DNA of 23,220 nucleotides from Welwitschia mirabilis (taxonomy: Eukaryota; Gnetophyta; Gnetopsida; Welwitschiales): positions 196,318,371-196,341,590 of the forward strand of contig JBOZIK010000001.1 in NCBI GenBank assembly GCA_051453625.1, in the 5' to 3' direction. Positions within the stretch are counted from its first letter, which is position 1, and each line of letters starts with the position of its first letter. Of this stretch, positions 9,840-18,960 are shown in pieces. The notes under the pieces were generated by a model. It ran no database searches. It was not told the origin of the DNA and saw only the letters and a program-made list of their open reading frames with translations. A program made the position numbers and the translations under genes.

Positions 9840-10371
9840 ATTCAAATTTGGTGTGAATTTTTAAAGAAATAAAGAGTTTTATGAATTTTTGGAAATTATT
9901 TAATAAAACTTTTATAAAATCCAATGTGACCTATAAAGGACCTAATTTGCTTTAAATTAGTTAGTGATACTATATCCTTGATACCTGGATCTTAAAAGGA
10001 TCAAACTCAATTCTATGTATAGCCATAATATGCCCAAGTTCAATTCTATTTTGGACTAAGAATATTATTTTATCCCAATCAATTTTCAAATTTGTTTTTA
10101 TGCATTTATTCATTACTCTTCCTAAGCTTCTTGTGTTTGGTTAAAAATGTCTTACCATAAAGAAAATTCATCTATTAAATATTCAATTACTTCTTCAACA
10201 TGGTAATAAAGATACCTAACATAATCCATTAAAAGTTTTCTAAAACATTACATAATAAAAAGGGTATTCCTTTATATGCATAGGTTCTGATGAGGTAAAT
10301 GTAGTTTTGGATTGATTCTCATCTACAATACAAAATTAATTGTATTTAATATATTCATCTAATAAATAATA
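9840..10371 (-). pseudogene. reverse transcriptase of E2, C-terminal half (cut by CACTA)
   Basis: On the minus strand, starting at the CACTA boundary, the frame reads VYYLLDEYIKYN, DENQSKTTFTSSEPMHIKEY, PFLLCNVLENF, then EYLIDEFSLW near 10190-10160, and finally QIRSFIGHIGFYKSFIK near 9950-9900. These match in order the RT palm of Athila/Tat elements (YYCFLDGYSGYN, DQEKTTFTCP, RRMPFGLCNAPATF, FMDDFSVYG, IRSFLGHAGFYRRFIK). The catalytic FMDD motif reads LIDE here, so the second Asp has become Glu. The domain begins abruptly at 10371; its missing N-terminal half is at 17115-17480, on the far side of the CACTA. Confidence 0.9.
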
Positions 10372-11180
10372 CACTATAATAAATTTTTCTTTTAATGATA
10401 GTAAATCTATAGCACTAAGAAAATACCATTATTAAAAACATGACACTATGGCATTAAAGGAGATAGTACCTTATATAAATTATAATATCTTTTTACAATA
10501 AAACATTTACTATACTATATGAGTTACTATCATTCTAATTAAAAAGATCATGGGTTTAATATCATAAAAATTGTAGTACTATCATAAAGTTATTAAAAAA
10601 AAACTCACAAGAACAAATGAAATAAAAGGTAAAAATAATGAGCATCATATCACTATCATATTATAGCAATGCATTCTATAATGTCATAATATAGTGATAT
10701 TTTTACTTTAGGGTGGTGTATAGTTTTTAAAAAGAGGTAAACAACAGAACAACTAAAGTTAATACCATCTATAGATTTTTTATGACACTACTTATGTTAG
10801 TGTTATATATGCATTTAATTACACTCTTGAAGATAGTGCTATCATAAAGTCATAATAAAAATTAATGGGAACCATTGTTATGAAAAGTAAAAAAAATGAA
10901 CATCATATTACTATCATATTATGACACTACTCATGTTATTGTTATATATTGTTTAAAAAATATAAATTACAATGCTACTTAAGTTAGTATTTGTTATAAT
11001 TTCTTTATGACACTACTCTTGTTAATGCCATATATAGTATTTTAACAATGCTAAATGAAATCTTTGGTAAAGTAGTAACATATACAGATTTTTTATAACA
11101 CTACTAAAATAGTATTATCTGAAGTCTTAGTAATCTTATCTATAGTTTTTTACACTAGTATTAAAATAGTTTTTTTAAAG
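10372..11180. repeat. left terminus and subterminal repeats of the CACTA
   Basis: This stretch has many copies in both orientations of a motif around atgacactac(t)cat and gttagtgttata, with variants such as gatagtgctatcataaagtc. Such clusters are where CACTA transposase accessory proteins bind. No coding sequence is seen. The same motif family occurs at 16735-17114. Confidence 0.65.
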
Positions 11181-12109
11181 GTATATATAAAAAAAGTAGG
11201 AAAGCCTCTTCTACTTTAAACAAGGATTTGAGAAAATCATTTACCTCTTACAATTAAGGATTAGAGTTTTTTGTATGGTAAAATCAAAATCTGCAAAGAA
11301 TACTCTCTAGTCTTGTATGATCAGAGGCATGAATAATATTTTCAAAGGCAATATATGACATTGATAAATGAATCTTCATGTTAATTTTTAAATCCATAGC
11401 TTAAATATTGCCCTTTTCACCACTTTTTTTGCTAGAATAATAATGGATGGANNNNNNNNNNTGGTATATTAATTATGTAGTGTTTGTATGTGAAGGATTA
11501 ATGATTAATTGATGTGCTTTTTATCATTGCTTTTCAATCAGATACTACACATTGATGTGAGCATAAAAGCTTGAGAAGCCTTCTTATGCATCTAGGATTT
11601 AAAGCATCATCAAGGATAGAAAGAGGCATGTAATTTTAATGTGCATGTTTACTAGTATTATCATCCCAAAGAGTTAATTAATGATTGTTGATAATTTCAC
11701 AATGTAAAGGTGGTTTTTTTCCTTTCAAATCATTATAATGTTTAGAGTATTGATATAATTAAAGAAAAATGCATTGTTTATAGCTTTAAGAACTATACTA
11801 AGCTTGATTTTGTTAGTGTAAAGAACTATATTTTCTACTTTAAGTATAAGGATGCTTTTGATGGTTTTACACTTAATAGAGTTACTGTGTGAGTTTTTAC
11901 AAACTTATACGCATTTATCCCTAGTCCAATCTTTTATGGAGTGGGAAAAAATGAGAAACAAAACTTAAATTCTACTTAGCATCATTTTTCACCTAGTGGC
12001 TAGCATTTATTATTGAAAATAATTTTTAAGGGCTTATGCTACCTTATACTTATCACATGTATTTACTACTTAGACTAAGCTTGAAAAGTTTTCTCATTTA
12101 TGATTAAAG
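10739..12109. repeat. 1.4-kb block inside the CACTA, left copy (recurs at 12210-13639)
   Basis: Collinear with 12210-13639, from aaacaacagaacaactaaag to ctcatttatgattaaag. It ends exactly at a 100-N gap. The 10 N at 11451-11460 hide about 70 bases that are present in the right copy. As elsewhere, this looks like two contig ends covering one sequence. On the minus strand some peptide-like stretches occur (for example LDDALNPRCIRRLL and KTHTVTLLSVKPSKA), but I cannot assign them. Confidence 0.9.
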
Positions 12110-12209
12110 NNNNNNNNNNNNNNNNNNNNNNNNNNNNNNNNNNNNNNNNNNNNNNNNNNNNNNNNNNNNNNNNNNNNNNNNNNNNNNNNNNNNNNNNNNN
12201 NNNNNNNNN
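12110..12209. other. 100-N assembly gap 5
   Basis: Exactly 100 N between the two copies of the CACTA-internal block. Confidence 0.95.
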
Positions 12210-13639
12210 AAACGACAGAACAACTAAAGTTGGTACCATCTATAGGTTTTTTATGACACTACTCATGTTAGTGTTATTTTTGCATTTAATTACACTCTTG
12301 AAGATAGTGCTATCATAAAGTCATAATAAAAATTCATGGGAACCATTATTACGAAAAGTAAAAAAAATGAACATCATATTGCTATCATATTATGACACTA
12401 CTCATGTTATTATTATATATTATTTAAAAAATATAAATTACAATGCTACTTAAGTTAGTGTTTGTTATAGTTTCTTTATGAAACTACTCTTGTTAATGCC
12501 ATATATAGTATTTTAAAAATGCTAAATGAAATCTTTAGTAAAGTAGTAACATATATAGATTTTCTATAACACTACTAAAATCGTTTTATCTAAATTCTTA
12601 GTAATCCTATCTATAATTTTTTACACTAGTATTAAAATAGTTTTGTTAAAGTTATATATAAAAAAAGTAGGAAAGCCTCTTCTACTTTAAACAAGGATTT
12701 GATAAAATCATTTACCTCTCAGAATTAAGGATTAGAGTTTTTTGTATGGGAAAATAAAAATTTGCAAAGAATACTCTCCAGTCTTGTATGAGCAGAGACA
12801 TGAATAAGGTTTTTAAAGGCAATAGATGACATTGATAAATGAATATTATTGTTAATTTTTAAATCCATAGCTAAATATTGCTCTTTTTCACCACTTTGTT
12901 TGCTAAAATGATAATATATGGAGCATGAACTAGTACATTCATTATTAAAAGTATTTTTTTGGAATTGTTTCATATTTTTAAGTTTAAAGTTAGTATATCA
13001 ATTATGTAGTGTTTGTATGTGAAGGATTAATGATTAATTGATGTTCTTTTTATCATTTCTTTTCAATTAGATACTACACATTGATGTGAGCATAACAGCC
13101 TGAGAAGCCTTCTTATGCATCTTGGATTTAAAGCATCATCAAGGATAAAAAGAAGCATGTAATTTTAATGTGCATGTTTACTAGTATTATCATCTCAAAG
13201 AGTTAATTAATGATTGTTAGTAATTTCACAATGTAAAGGTGGTTTTTTTCCCTTTCAAATCATTATGATGTTTAGAGTGTTAATACAATTGAAGAAAAAT
13301 GCATTGTTTATAGCTTCAAGAACTATACTAAGCTTGATTTTGTTGGTGTAAAGAACTATATTTTCTACTTTGAGTATAAGGCTGCTTTTGATGGTTTTAC
13401 ACTTAATAGAGTTACTGTGTGAGTTTTTACAGACTTATATGTATTTATCCCTAGTCCAATCTTTTATGAAGTGGGAAAAAATGAGAAACAAAACTTAAAT
13501 TCTAATTAGAATCATTTTTCACCTAATTGCTAGCATTTATTATTGAAAACAATTTTTAAGGGCTTATGCTACCTTATACTTATTACATGTATTTACTACT
13601 TAGACTAAGCTTGAAAAGTTTTCTCATTTATGATTAAAG
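12210..13639. repeat. 1.4-kb block inside the CACTA, right copy
   Basis: Second copy of 10739-12109; it continues into unique sequence at 13640. It holds an 82-codon open frame on the minus strand (12725-12973), which the left copy does not keep open. No product is recognised. Confidence 0.9.
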
Positions 13640-13869
13640 TATTAGTTTTTATATGGTTAGAAGTAGTTAATTATAAACATTGAAAGAAGGCATAAGAATC
13701 CTTCTAACTCATAATCTAATAATTAAAATGAATAATCTATTTTTCAATTCAAGTCTAAACAAAATTTTCTAACTTAAATTTTATACAAGAAGCAAAATAA
13801 TAACAAGGTATTCACTTTATTTTATTTTCTATAAGGCATTTGATGTAAGGTTTTGCATACATGTAACTT
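13640..13869. other. unassigned DNA upstream of the asparaginase exon
   Basis: Nothing secure. The segment 13800-13869 could contain the start of the alpha-subunit exon (a reading FYKAFD vaguely fits the family YLAF.G), but this is too weak to call. Confidence 0.25.
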
Positions 13870-13979
13870 ATTTTTCTTCATATTCATTGGAGAACATTGA
13901 AACTACTAGCATAAACTACTTCGTTACCAATGAGAATGTGGATAAGACTAAGTTAAGAAAAAAAAGCCAGTTAGTATAG
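13870..13979 (+). pseudogene. captured isoaspartyl peptidase/L-asparaginase, alpha-subunit exon fragment
   Basis: Read on the plus strand, NIETTSINYFVTNENVDKTK followed by LRKKKPVSI matches in order the plant asparaginase alpha-subunit segment of the type GVE.V...YFVT.DNV..LKLAKEANSI. It ends at 13979 in AGTATAG followed by GTAATT, a plausible 5-prime splice site, where plant homologues continue to the next exon. The start is uncertain. The match is modest in identity (about half the positions), but it lies in the right order and orientation upstream of the much clearer beta-subunit exon. Exon boundaries of this gene family were not checked. Confidence 0.55.
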
Positions 13980-15485
13980 GTAATTATTAGTCTAGATTAA
14001 GACATCAAAAAATTAAATATATAGAATCACTTGAGATTTATCTTTGATTTTATGATATTTTCCAACCCTAATTTTATATCTTTTAAATTTTCTAGTAATA
14101 ATGAAATAGTTACTGCTACCATCATCTATAATTTATTGGTACTCTCTATGCAACTAAAATATAAATATATAAGAACACCTTTTTCTAAAACTATTTTAAT
14201 TATTAATATGCTAAAAAGCATGTGAAATAAGAAACTTTTAGTAAGAATGCGAGTAAATGTATAATAATTAATAAAACTGGTTATGATTTACCAATTCTAA
14301 TGATACTATACTTAGATTATTGAATCTCCAAGTACATTGAAAACATGTGATTCAACTTATCAAAAAGCATAATTATAATTTTTATGTATTATGGTATTAG
14401 TATCATCATGTTTTAGAAAATAAGATAGGCCAATGTAAAACACCTTTAAGAAATAACCCTTAGGACCTTGAATCTATTCCATTATTTTGTACTTATTTCC
14501 TAAGAAGAAGGAAGCAGCTATTGATGACCACCCTGAGATTTGATGATAGTTACATAGCATAGTAGATACTTCCTCAAGAGATAATTTTCCATGGTTATTA
14601 TTAGATGTTTTAATAAATTCCTCTAAATTTTATTTCCTTCTATAGTCTATAACATTTCATTAAAAATATTAATAAAAATGCAATGCAAGGGAAATTTTAA
14701 AAGTTTATAGTAAGATTCAATGCCATCATCATATGAGTTTACAAAAGTTATAAAATTTACAAAATATAATCTATTTATGATTAAAAAAGACACATTAGAA
14801 ACTTATGTAAAATTTCATGCTAGTTAAACTTTAAAATTTTGTTCTATCAATTTTTATATATGAATTCCTACCAGACGTTAACTATAAATGTAGACTATTT
14901 TTATTTTGTCTTAAGAAGATTATTAATTATATAGTAATTGTAATCTATAAGTAATATTTTTCTCTAATCAAGTAATTATTACTATGGTATTATTGTATTT
15001 ATGAGAAGCATGTAATAATTTATGTGTTTTATAACTCCCACTTTTAACAGTGTGAGATTGAGAAACATAATATGTCCAAACCAATGTAGGGTGTAGTGCA
15101 ATCTAGGTATTGGACCTAAAAAATTCCAACGTTTATTTTACTTCAATTTTTTTTTTTTTGACTTTCCCTCTTTTCCTTCTTGGAGTAGAGGTATCATATT
15201 TTGTAGAATCTATAACAACTAATTCTTAAATATTATTATTCAAAAACATGTTACAAATCTATTTCAAAAGATGAGTTAAATGATCCTAGAATTTGTTGTT
15301 GGTATTTAATATCAATGTTTTTTATTTTCACTTATTTAGTAGCTAGGGTGAACCCTAGATATAGTACATGATGTCATTTATTTCAATTGGATATGTCCAC
15401 AATGGCTATTATTATTTTTAATAGTATGTATTAATATTGATGTATTGAAATATTTTCATTGATTCATCATTTTATTTTTCCCTTA
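13980..15485 (+). other. presumed intron of the captured asparaginase gene
   Basis: No domain is recognised between the alpha and beta exon matches. It begins with GTAATT. The expected alpha-subunit end (YRIP...GCA region) was not found convincingly; it may be lost or decayed. A poly-T run of 13 bases occurs near 15150. Confidence 0.35.
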
Positions 15486-15928
15486 AAGATGGGTTTTAGT
15501 ACATCTATAGAGCACTAATTTCAATAAGATATAGTACCATATATTTTAGTTAATAATAAAGAGAATTATATGATAGCTACTTCTACTAATGACTTGATAA
15601 ACAAGATGGTTGATTAAATTGGTGTCATTGGTAACACACCGAACATGGGTGCTGCAACTATGTTAATGATCTCTTTGTCACTTCAAGCACTAGTAGAGGA
15701 AATAACATAATTCAAGCCACTATTATAAGAGACATCACTACATTAATGAATTATAAAGGACTTACTCTCATAAAAGCTATTGATTACATTGTAATTTATA
15801 TGAAAAAGGAACTTGTGGTTTGGTTTTAAATCATCAACTAGAGAAGTGACAAAGGCTTTAAATACTAATGAAATATTTAGGGCATGTGCACAGAGGATGA
15901 GTATTTTGAAGTAGCATTATTAACCTAA
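15486..15928 (+). pseudogene. captured plant isoaspartyl peptidase/L-asparaginase, beta-subunit exon (decayed)
   Basis: The plus strand gives, in order, DIVPYILVNNKENYMIATST, NDLINKMVD, GNTPNMGAAT, YVNDLFVTSSTSRGN, IIQATIIRDITTLMNYKGLT, LIKAIDYIV, TREVTKALNTNEIFRAC and TEDEYFEVALLT-stop. The plant enzymes read (D/E)TVGCVAVD..GN..AATSTGG, NKM.GRIGDTP.IGAGTY, (I)IRATVARDV..MEYKGL.L.EA.DYV, GEV...FN...MFR.CATEDG..EVAIW. These Ntn-hydrolases cleave L-asparagine and isoaspartyl peptides after autoproteolysis. The Thr that becomes the catalytic nucleophile (TVG) is Ile here (codon ATA at 15531-15533, a C-to-T type change). A one-base deletion near 15659 and at least two later frameshifts, plus TAA at the GR position after NKMVD, make it non-functional. 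It ends at the family's normal C-terminus. It lies inside the CACTA, so it is probably captured host DNA. Confidence 0.85.
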
Positions 15929-16734
15929 TAATATTAATACATTTGCATATTAAATAAGTAAACTTAGTTATCTTAATATTTTGATCTATTAATGTGGTTA
16001 TCAATGTTTATTATCACTAAAAGCTAACTATAGATTTACTATGGATTCTTTTAAAGGTAATTATTGTTTCATAAGAGTGGATTTATTTTTGAATATGAAA
16101 CACTTAAGTTATCCAACTTTAAGGGTTACCCAAATTAAATTAAATCATATTTAGCAGGTTAACTAGATTTCAATTTTTATAATGAAATTTAGTTATTTTG
16201 ACTTAATCTTACTTTAATATGTTTGCAAATGATTTTTAAATTATCTAAAAAAATGTTTATCATACTTTTTTGTGCTTATAGAACCTCATTCAATGGTTTT
16301 TTTTTTCAGTTATATTTTAATTAGCTATAGTTCCCTAACTTTCCATGCATATTTAATTTATGCTATTTTCTTTTCCTTCTTAAAATTCTATCCCACTATT
16401 CTTTCTTGCAATGTCTTATGATGAATTTATAGATATCAAAGATATAATGTAGTTTGTATTTAGTAATAATGCATTGTATTGAAAACATATTACTACTAAC
16501 AATGATGAAGAGATTCTAAGCTAATACTCAAAATTTGATTTGATCATAGCGATGCAGAACTCCATCAATGGAAATGAAGGTTTATAAAACACATCAAGAA
16601 GGAAGAATAAATTAAATCTAATTGATTCAATTTATAATATATCTAATTTTTAAGTAGATCCATTATTTTGATTACATCAAAAAATTAGAGTAGAAGGATG
16701 GGGTAAATATATTTAAAATTTTGTTTAAATTATA
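15929..16734. other. unassigned CACTA interior
   Basis: No coding or RNA feature is recognised. It may hold the 3-prime flank of the captured gene. Confidence 0.4.
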
Positions 16735-17114
16735 GACAATGCTACTAAGTAGTGCCCTATACAACTATACACAAAACAACTTTAGCAGTGCCATTTAAAA
16801 AAAAAAAAAAAAAAGATGACAGTACTAAGATAGTGTCATGATTTATCTATATTATAGATGACACTATCACATGTATCATCGTATGTTATTTTTGGTGTTG
16901 TTAATGTATTATAGATGGTACTATTATATGTGTTATCTTAGTTATTTGTAGTACCATAAATGTATTATAGAAAATACTACCTTATTATCATAAATTATAT
17001 CTAAGTTTTGATGACATTCTAATTTATGACACTACTCGTGAAATGATTTTTAAGTCATAGAGACTTTAGATGACACAAAAATAGTGTTTTCTATGTATTT
17101 TTTTCCTTATAGTG
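16735..17114. repeat. right subterminal repeats and terminus of the CACTA
   Basis: Repeated motifs such as gatagtgtcatga, gatgacactatca, atgacactactcg and atgacacaaaa lie in both orientations, with spacer attatagat(g). A 19-A run lies at 16797-16815. The stretch ends in ttttttttccttatagtg, the reverse of a CACTATAAGG terminus. RT coding sequence resumes immediately to the right. Confidence 0.65.
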
Positions 17115-17480
17115 AATAGTATTCATATCCTTATAATTAATATAAAATTTTTACTTTTTTGTATGTTCATTAAATTTTCTAAAATCAATGCAAACTCTTC
17201 ATTTTTCTTTCTTTTTTAGAACTATAGTTAAAAGACTAATTCATTCACTATTGATGATAGGACATTAACTAATTTTATGATTTCTTCTTCTACCACTTAT
17301 CATATAGTTGGATTTAAATTTTATTATGGTTGTATTATTAGCTTAATAATTTCCTCTAAATATAGTTTATGTTGAATAATGTTGATAAGAATTTCAAATA
17401 AATCCTTCTAAGTCCATATGAAAGCTTGAACCTTTTTTGTTAGTTCATTAAATACTTGAGTTTCTTTTTTAATTTTAGAT
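17115..17480 (-). pseudogene. reverse transcriptase of E2, N-terminal half (cut by CACTA)
   Basis: On the minus strand, from about 17470: KKVQAFIWT-stop-KDLFEIL, HKLYLEEIIKLIIQP, NLNPTI, VVEEEIIKLVNVLSSIVNE, KRKKNEEFALILENLMNIQK and KFYINYKDMNTI, ending at the CACTA boundary. Athila/Tat RT reads AIGWT..DL.GI, H.I.LE...KP..QPQRRLNP, VV.KE..KLL..GIIYPISDS, VPKK...RVCIDFRKLN..T.KD.FPLPFID. The next expected peptide (a few residues, then YYCFLDGYSGYN) is found across the CACTA at 10371 downward. Only a few codons appear to be missing at the junction. Stops fall at the expected Gln/Arg sites of QPQRRLNP. Confidence 0.9.
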
Positions 17481-17973
17481 AAAGTCAACGATATAATGAA
17501 AGGCTTTTTTGGATCATTATGGCTAAAGAAATTCTTAATGTTGCTAATAAATTCTTTTAACATTAACTAATATGTTGAAATCTATAAGTCTTCTTCTAAA
17601 ATAATGTCATAAGGTTGTTAGAGGATTTAACTTCTTTTAGTTTAAAAAAGGACTTCTTGACTTTCTTTAAAAGAAAGAAAATTTTCTTTTAGTAAATTTT
17701 CATTTAGCTTACATGACTTACAAGAGTTTAAAGATGATTAGATCACTAAATCTTTACTACTAGCATGGCAAGAAGAAATATATTTAAAATGGATTAAGAT
17801 TAGGATTTATTTATAGGTTTAAGTTTAATTTAATTTGAAATATTTGACCATTGGATACACTAAATTACAAACTTCATATGTTATTTCTACCTTTTTAACT
17901 ATATCAAAAACACTAATGTTGAATTTTTAATTTTCAAAAGGTAAGATTATTACTCATGTTCTGGAATCAATGA
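17481..17973 (-). pseudogene. E2 linker between protease and RT
   Basis: By position this is the protease-RT linker. The minus strand has peptide-like but poorly conserved stretches such as CKSCKLNENLLKENFLSF and EFISNIKNFFSHNDPKKP leading into the RT start. Linkers in this clade are variable, so identity rests on position. Confidence 0.45.
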
Positions 17974-18031
17974 NNNNNNNNNNNNNNNNNNNNNNNNNNN
18001 NNNNNNNNNNNNNNNNNNNNNNNNNNNNNNN
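17974..18031. other. 58-N gap (sized)
   Basis: Unlike the other gaps it is neither 10 nor 100 N, and its flanks do not repeat one another, so its length may be a real estimate. Confidence 0.8.
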
Positions 18032-18540
18032 ATACCTAAAGAACAACAAAATTAGCTAGGTAGAATAATTTTGTCAATTTTAAGTGCAAGTTATTTGACA
18101 ATTCCCACTAGTTTAGTGGTTTAAAAATGAGCTGATTCAAAGACTACATAAATACATTTGATTATTATTTTTTATTGTAACTATTTGATAATGTTAAAAT
18201 GCATGACCTTGACACTTGGTCTTAAACTAATTACATTTTCTTATTTTATTTCTTAATTTTAAATCACACTCACAATAGTAGTTTCTAGGTCTTTATACTT
18301 GGGTGCTCTATTGACTAAGAAAATATTGAGCTTTAAGCCATAACTATTTCCTTTAACATGGATATTTTTTTTTCTTAGTCATTAAGTCTCTCAAAAATTT
18401 GAAATATTATTTGCTATCTTAAAGGATCTTCCAATGGATTAAATCAACATTTAAACTCTTTATTAGTTCTCTTAAGTATTCATCATAAACTAAAGTTGGT
18501 TTTAAATGTTTCATCCAAAAGGTTGGTTTTTCATCAACTT
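18032..18540 (-). pseudogene. E2 protease region and pre-protease segment (decayed)
   Basis: On the minus strand: KPTLVYDEYLRELIKSLNVD at about 18520-18450, KFLRDLMTKKKKYPC near 18400-18360, and NRAPKYKDLETTIVSVI at about 18318-18267. Athila-type polyproteins read MPNYVKFMKDILSKKRRL...ECSAI.QNKLPPKLKDPGSFTIPC just before the aspartic protease. The order and orientation agree. The DLGAS active site of the retropepsin is expected near 18200-18150 and is not recognisable, either decayed or lost by frameshift. At least two frameshifts are needed to link these pieces. Confidence 0.65.
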
Positions 18541-18599
18541 TTCTCTTATTACTACTATACGATGGAGGAGTAGATTGAATTTGGGTTAAGTCTAGGAGT

Positions 18600-18960
18600 T
18601 ACTCCCTTAATATCATCCAAAATCCTCTTCTTATTTGAGATTTTTATATGTTTAGAATTGATATATATCTCTATTTGAGTTAATACCTTTTTATCTTTCA
18701 AATTATATTTGTTTGCATAAGATTGAGAGCAAACAATTCCTTGTTTTTGTTGGTTACATAGGATTGTTTGTTAAAAGCTCTTAAACATCTCCTTCATGTT
18801 TTTGTAGGAATCTTGAGTTTTCTTAGTAAGACTAACTAAAGTTAACTTTAATGAGTCTTGTTCTTGAGGATTATTAATAATACTACTTCTTAAATAATAG
18901 GAACTGGGTTTTATTATGACACAAATGATGAGTACAAATGATGATGTAAATTTTCACTAA
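18600..18960 (-). pseudogene. E2 gag C-terminal remnant
   Basis: On the minus strand, NNPQEQDSLKLTLVSLTKKT followed by QDSYKNMKEMFKSF lies at about 18890-18762. It precedes the pre-protease segment, where Athila gag has a coiled region of the form SQ.FM..T..SI..LE.Q. The assignment rests mainly on position. Gag sequence further upstream was not recognised. Confidence 0.4.

Larger units (their letters stand above)
10372..17114. mobile_element. CACTA DNA transposon inserted in E2 reverse transcriptase, carrying a host gene
   Basis: The left end is CACTATAATAAATTTTTC at 10372 and the right end, reversed, is CACTATAAGGAAAAAAA from 17114; the outer eight bases agree. Plant CACTA ends usually read CACTACAAGAAA, so both look like C-to-T decayed versions. 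Both ends carry subterminal motifs around TGACACTACT and AGTGT(C/T)AT. The strongest evidence is that the two halves of one RT gene abut the element. The 3-bp flanks (ATA left, AAT right) do not match, so the target duplication is lost, mutated, or the ends are off by some bases. No TNP1- or TNP2-type transposase was recognised, so it is probably non-autonomous. The 6.7 kb length includes a 100-N gap and a 1.4-kb contig overlap; the real length is probably about 5.2-5.3 kb. Confidence 0.75.
8029..18960 (-). mobile_element. Ty3/gypsy retrotransposon E2 (Athila/Tat-like), interrupted by a CACTA element
   Basis: On the minus strand, reading from right to left, the order is gag end, protease region, RT, RNase H, integrase: the gag-PR-RT-RH-IN order of Ty3/gypsy. 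The RT and integrase wording (for example the FDVWGIDFMGP-type start of the integrase core, and the QPxxxLNPT and LCNxxxxF segments of RT) matches the plant Athila/Tat clade. The element is split inside RT by 10372-17114. All domains carry stops and frameshifts, so it is long dead. LTRs could not be delimited, and no env-like ORF was recognised after the integrase. Confidence 0.8.

Noticed and set aside
12725-12973. 82-codon frame on the minus strand
   Set aside because: The other copy of the block is not open in this frame and no product is recognisable. Mentioned as unassigned peptide-like sequence only.
14031-14225. 64-codon plus-strand frame
   Set aside because: It lies in the presumed intron of the captured gene and has no recognisable content.
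14830-14900. Possible missing alpha-subunit exon (FIYEFLPDVNY resembling FDYRIPLE)
   Set aside because: Too few matching residues and no splice acceptor visible.
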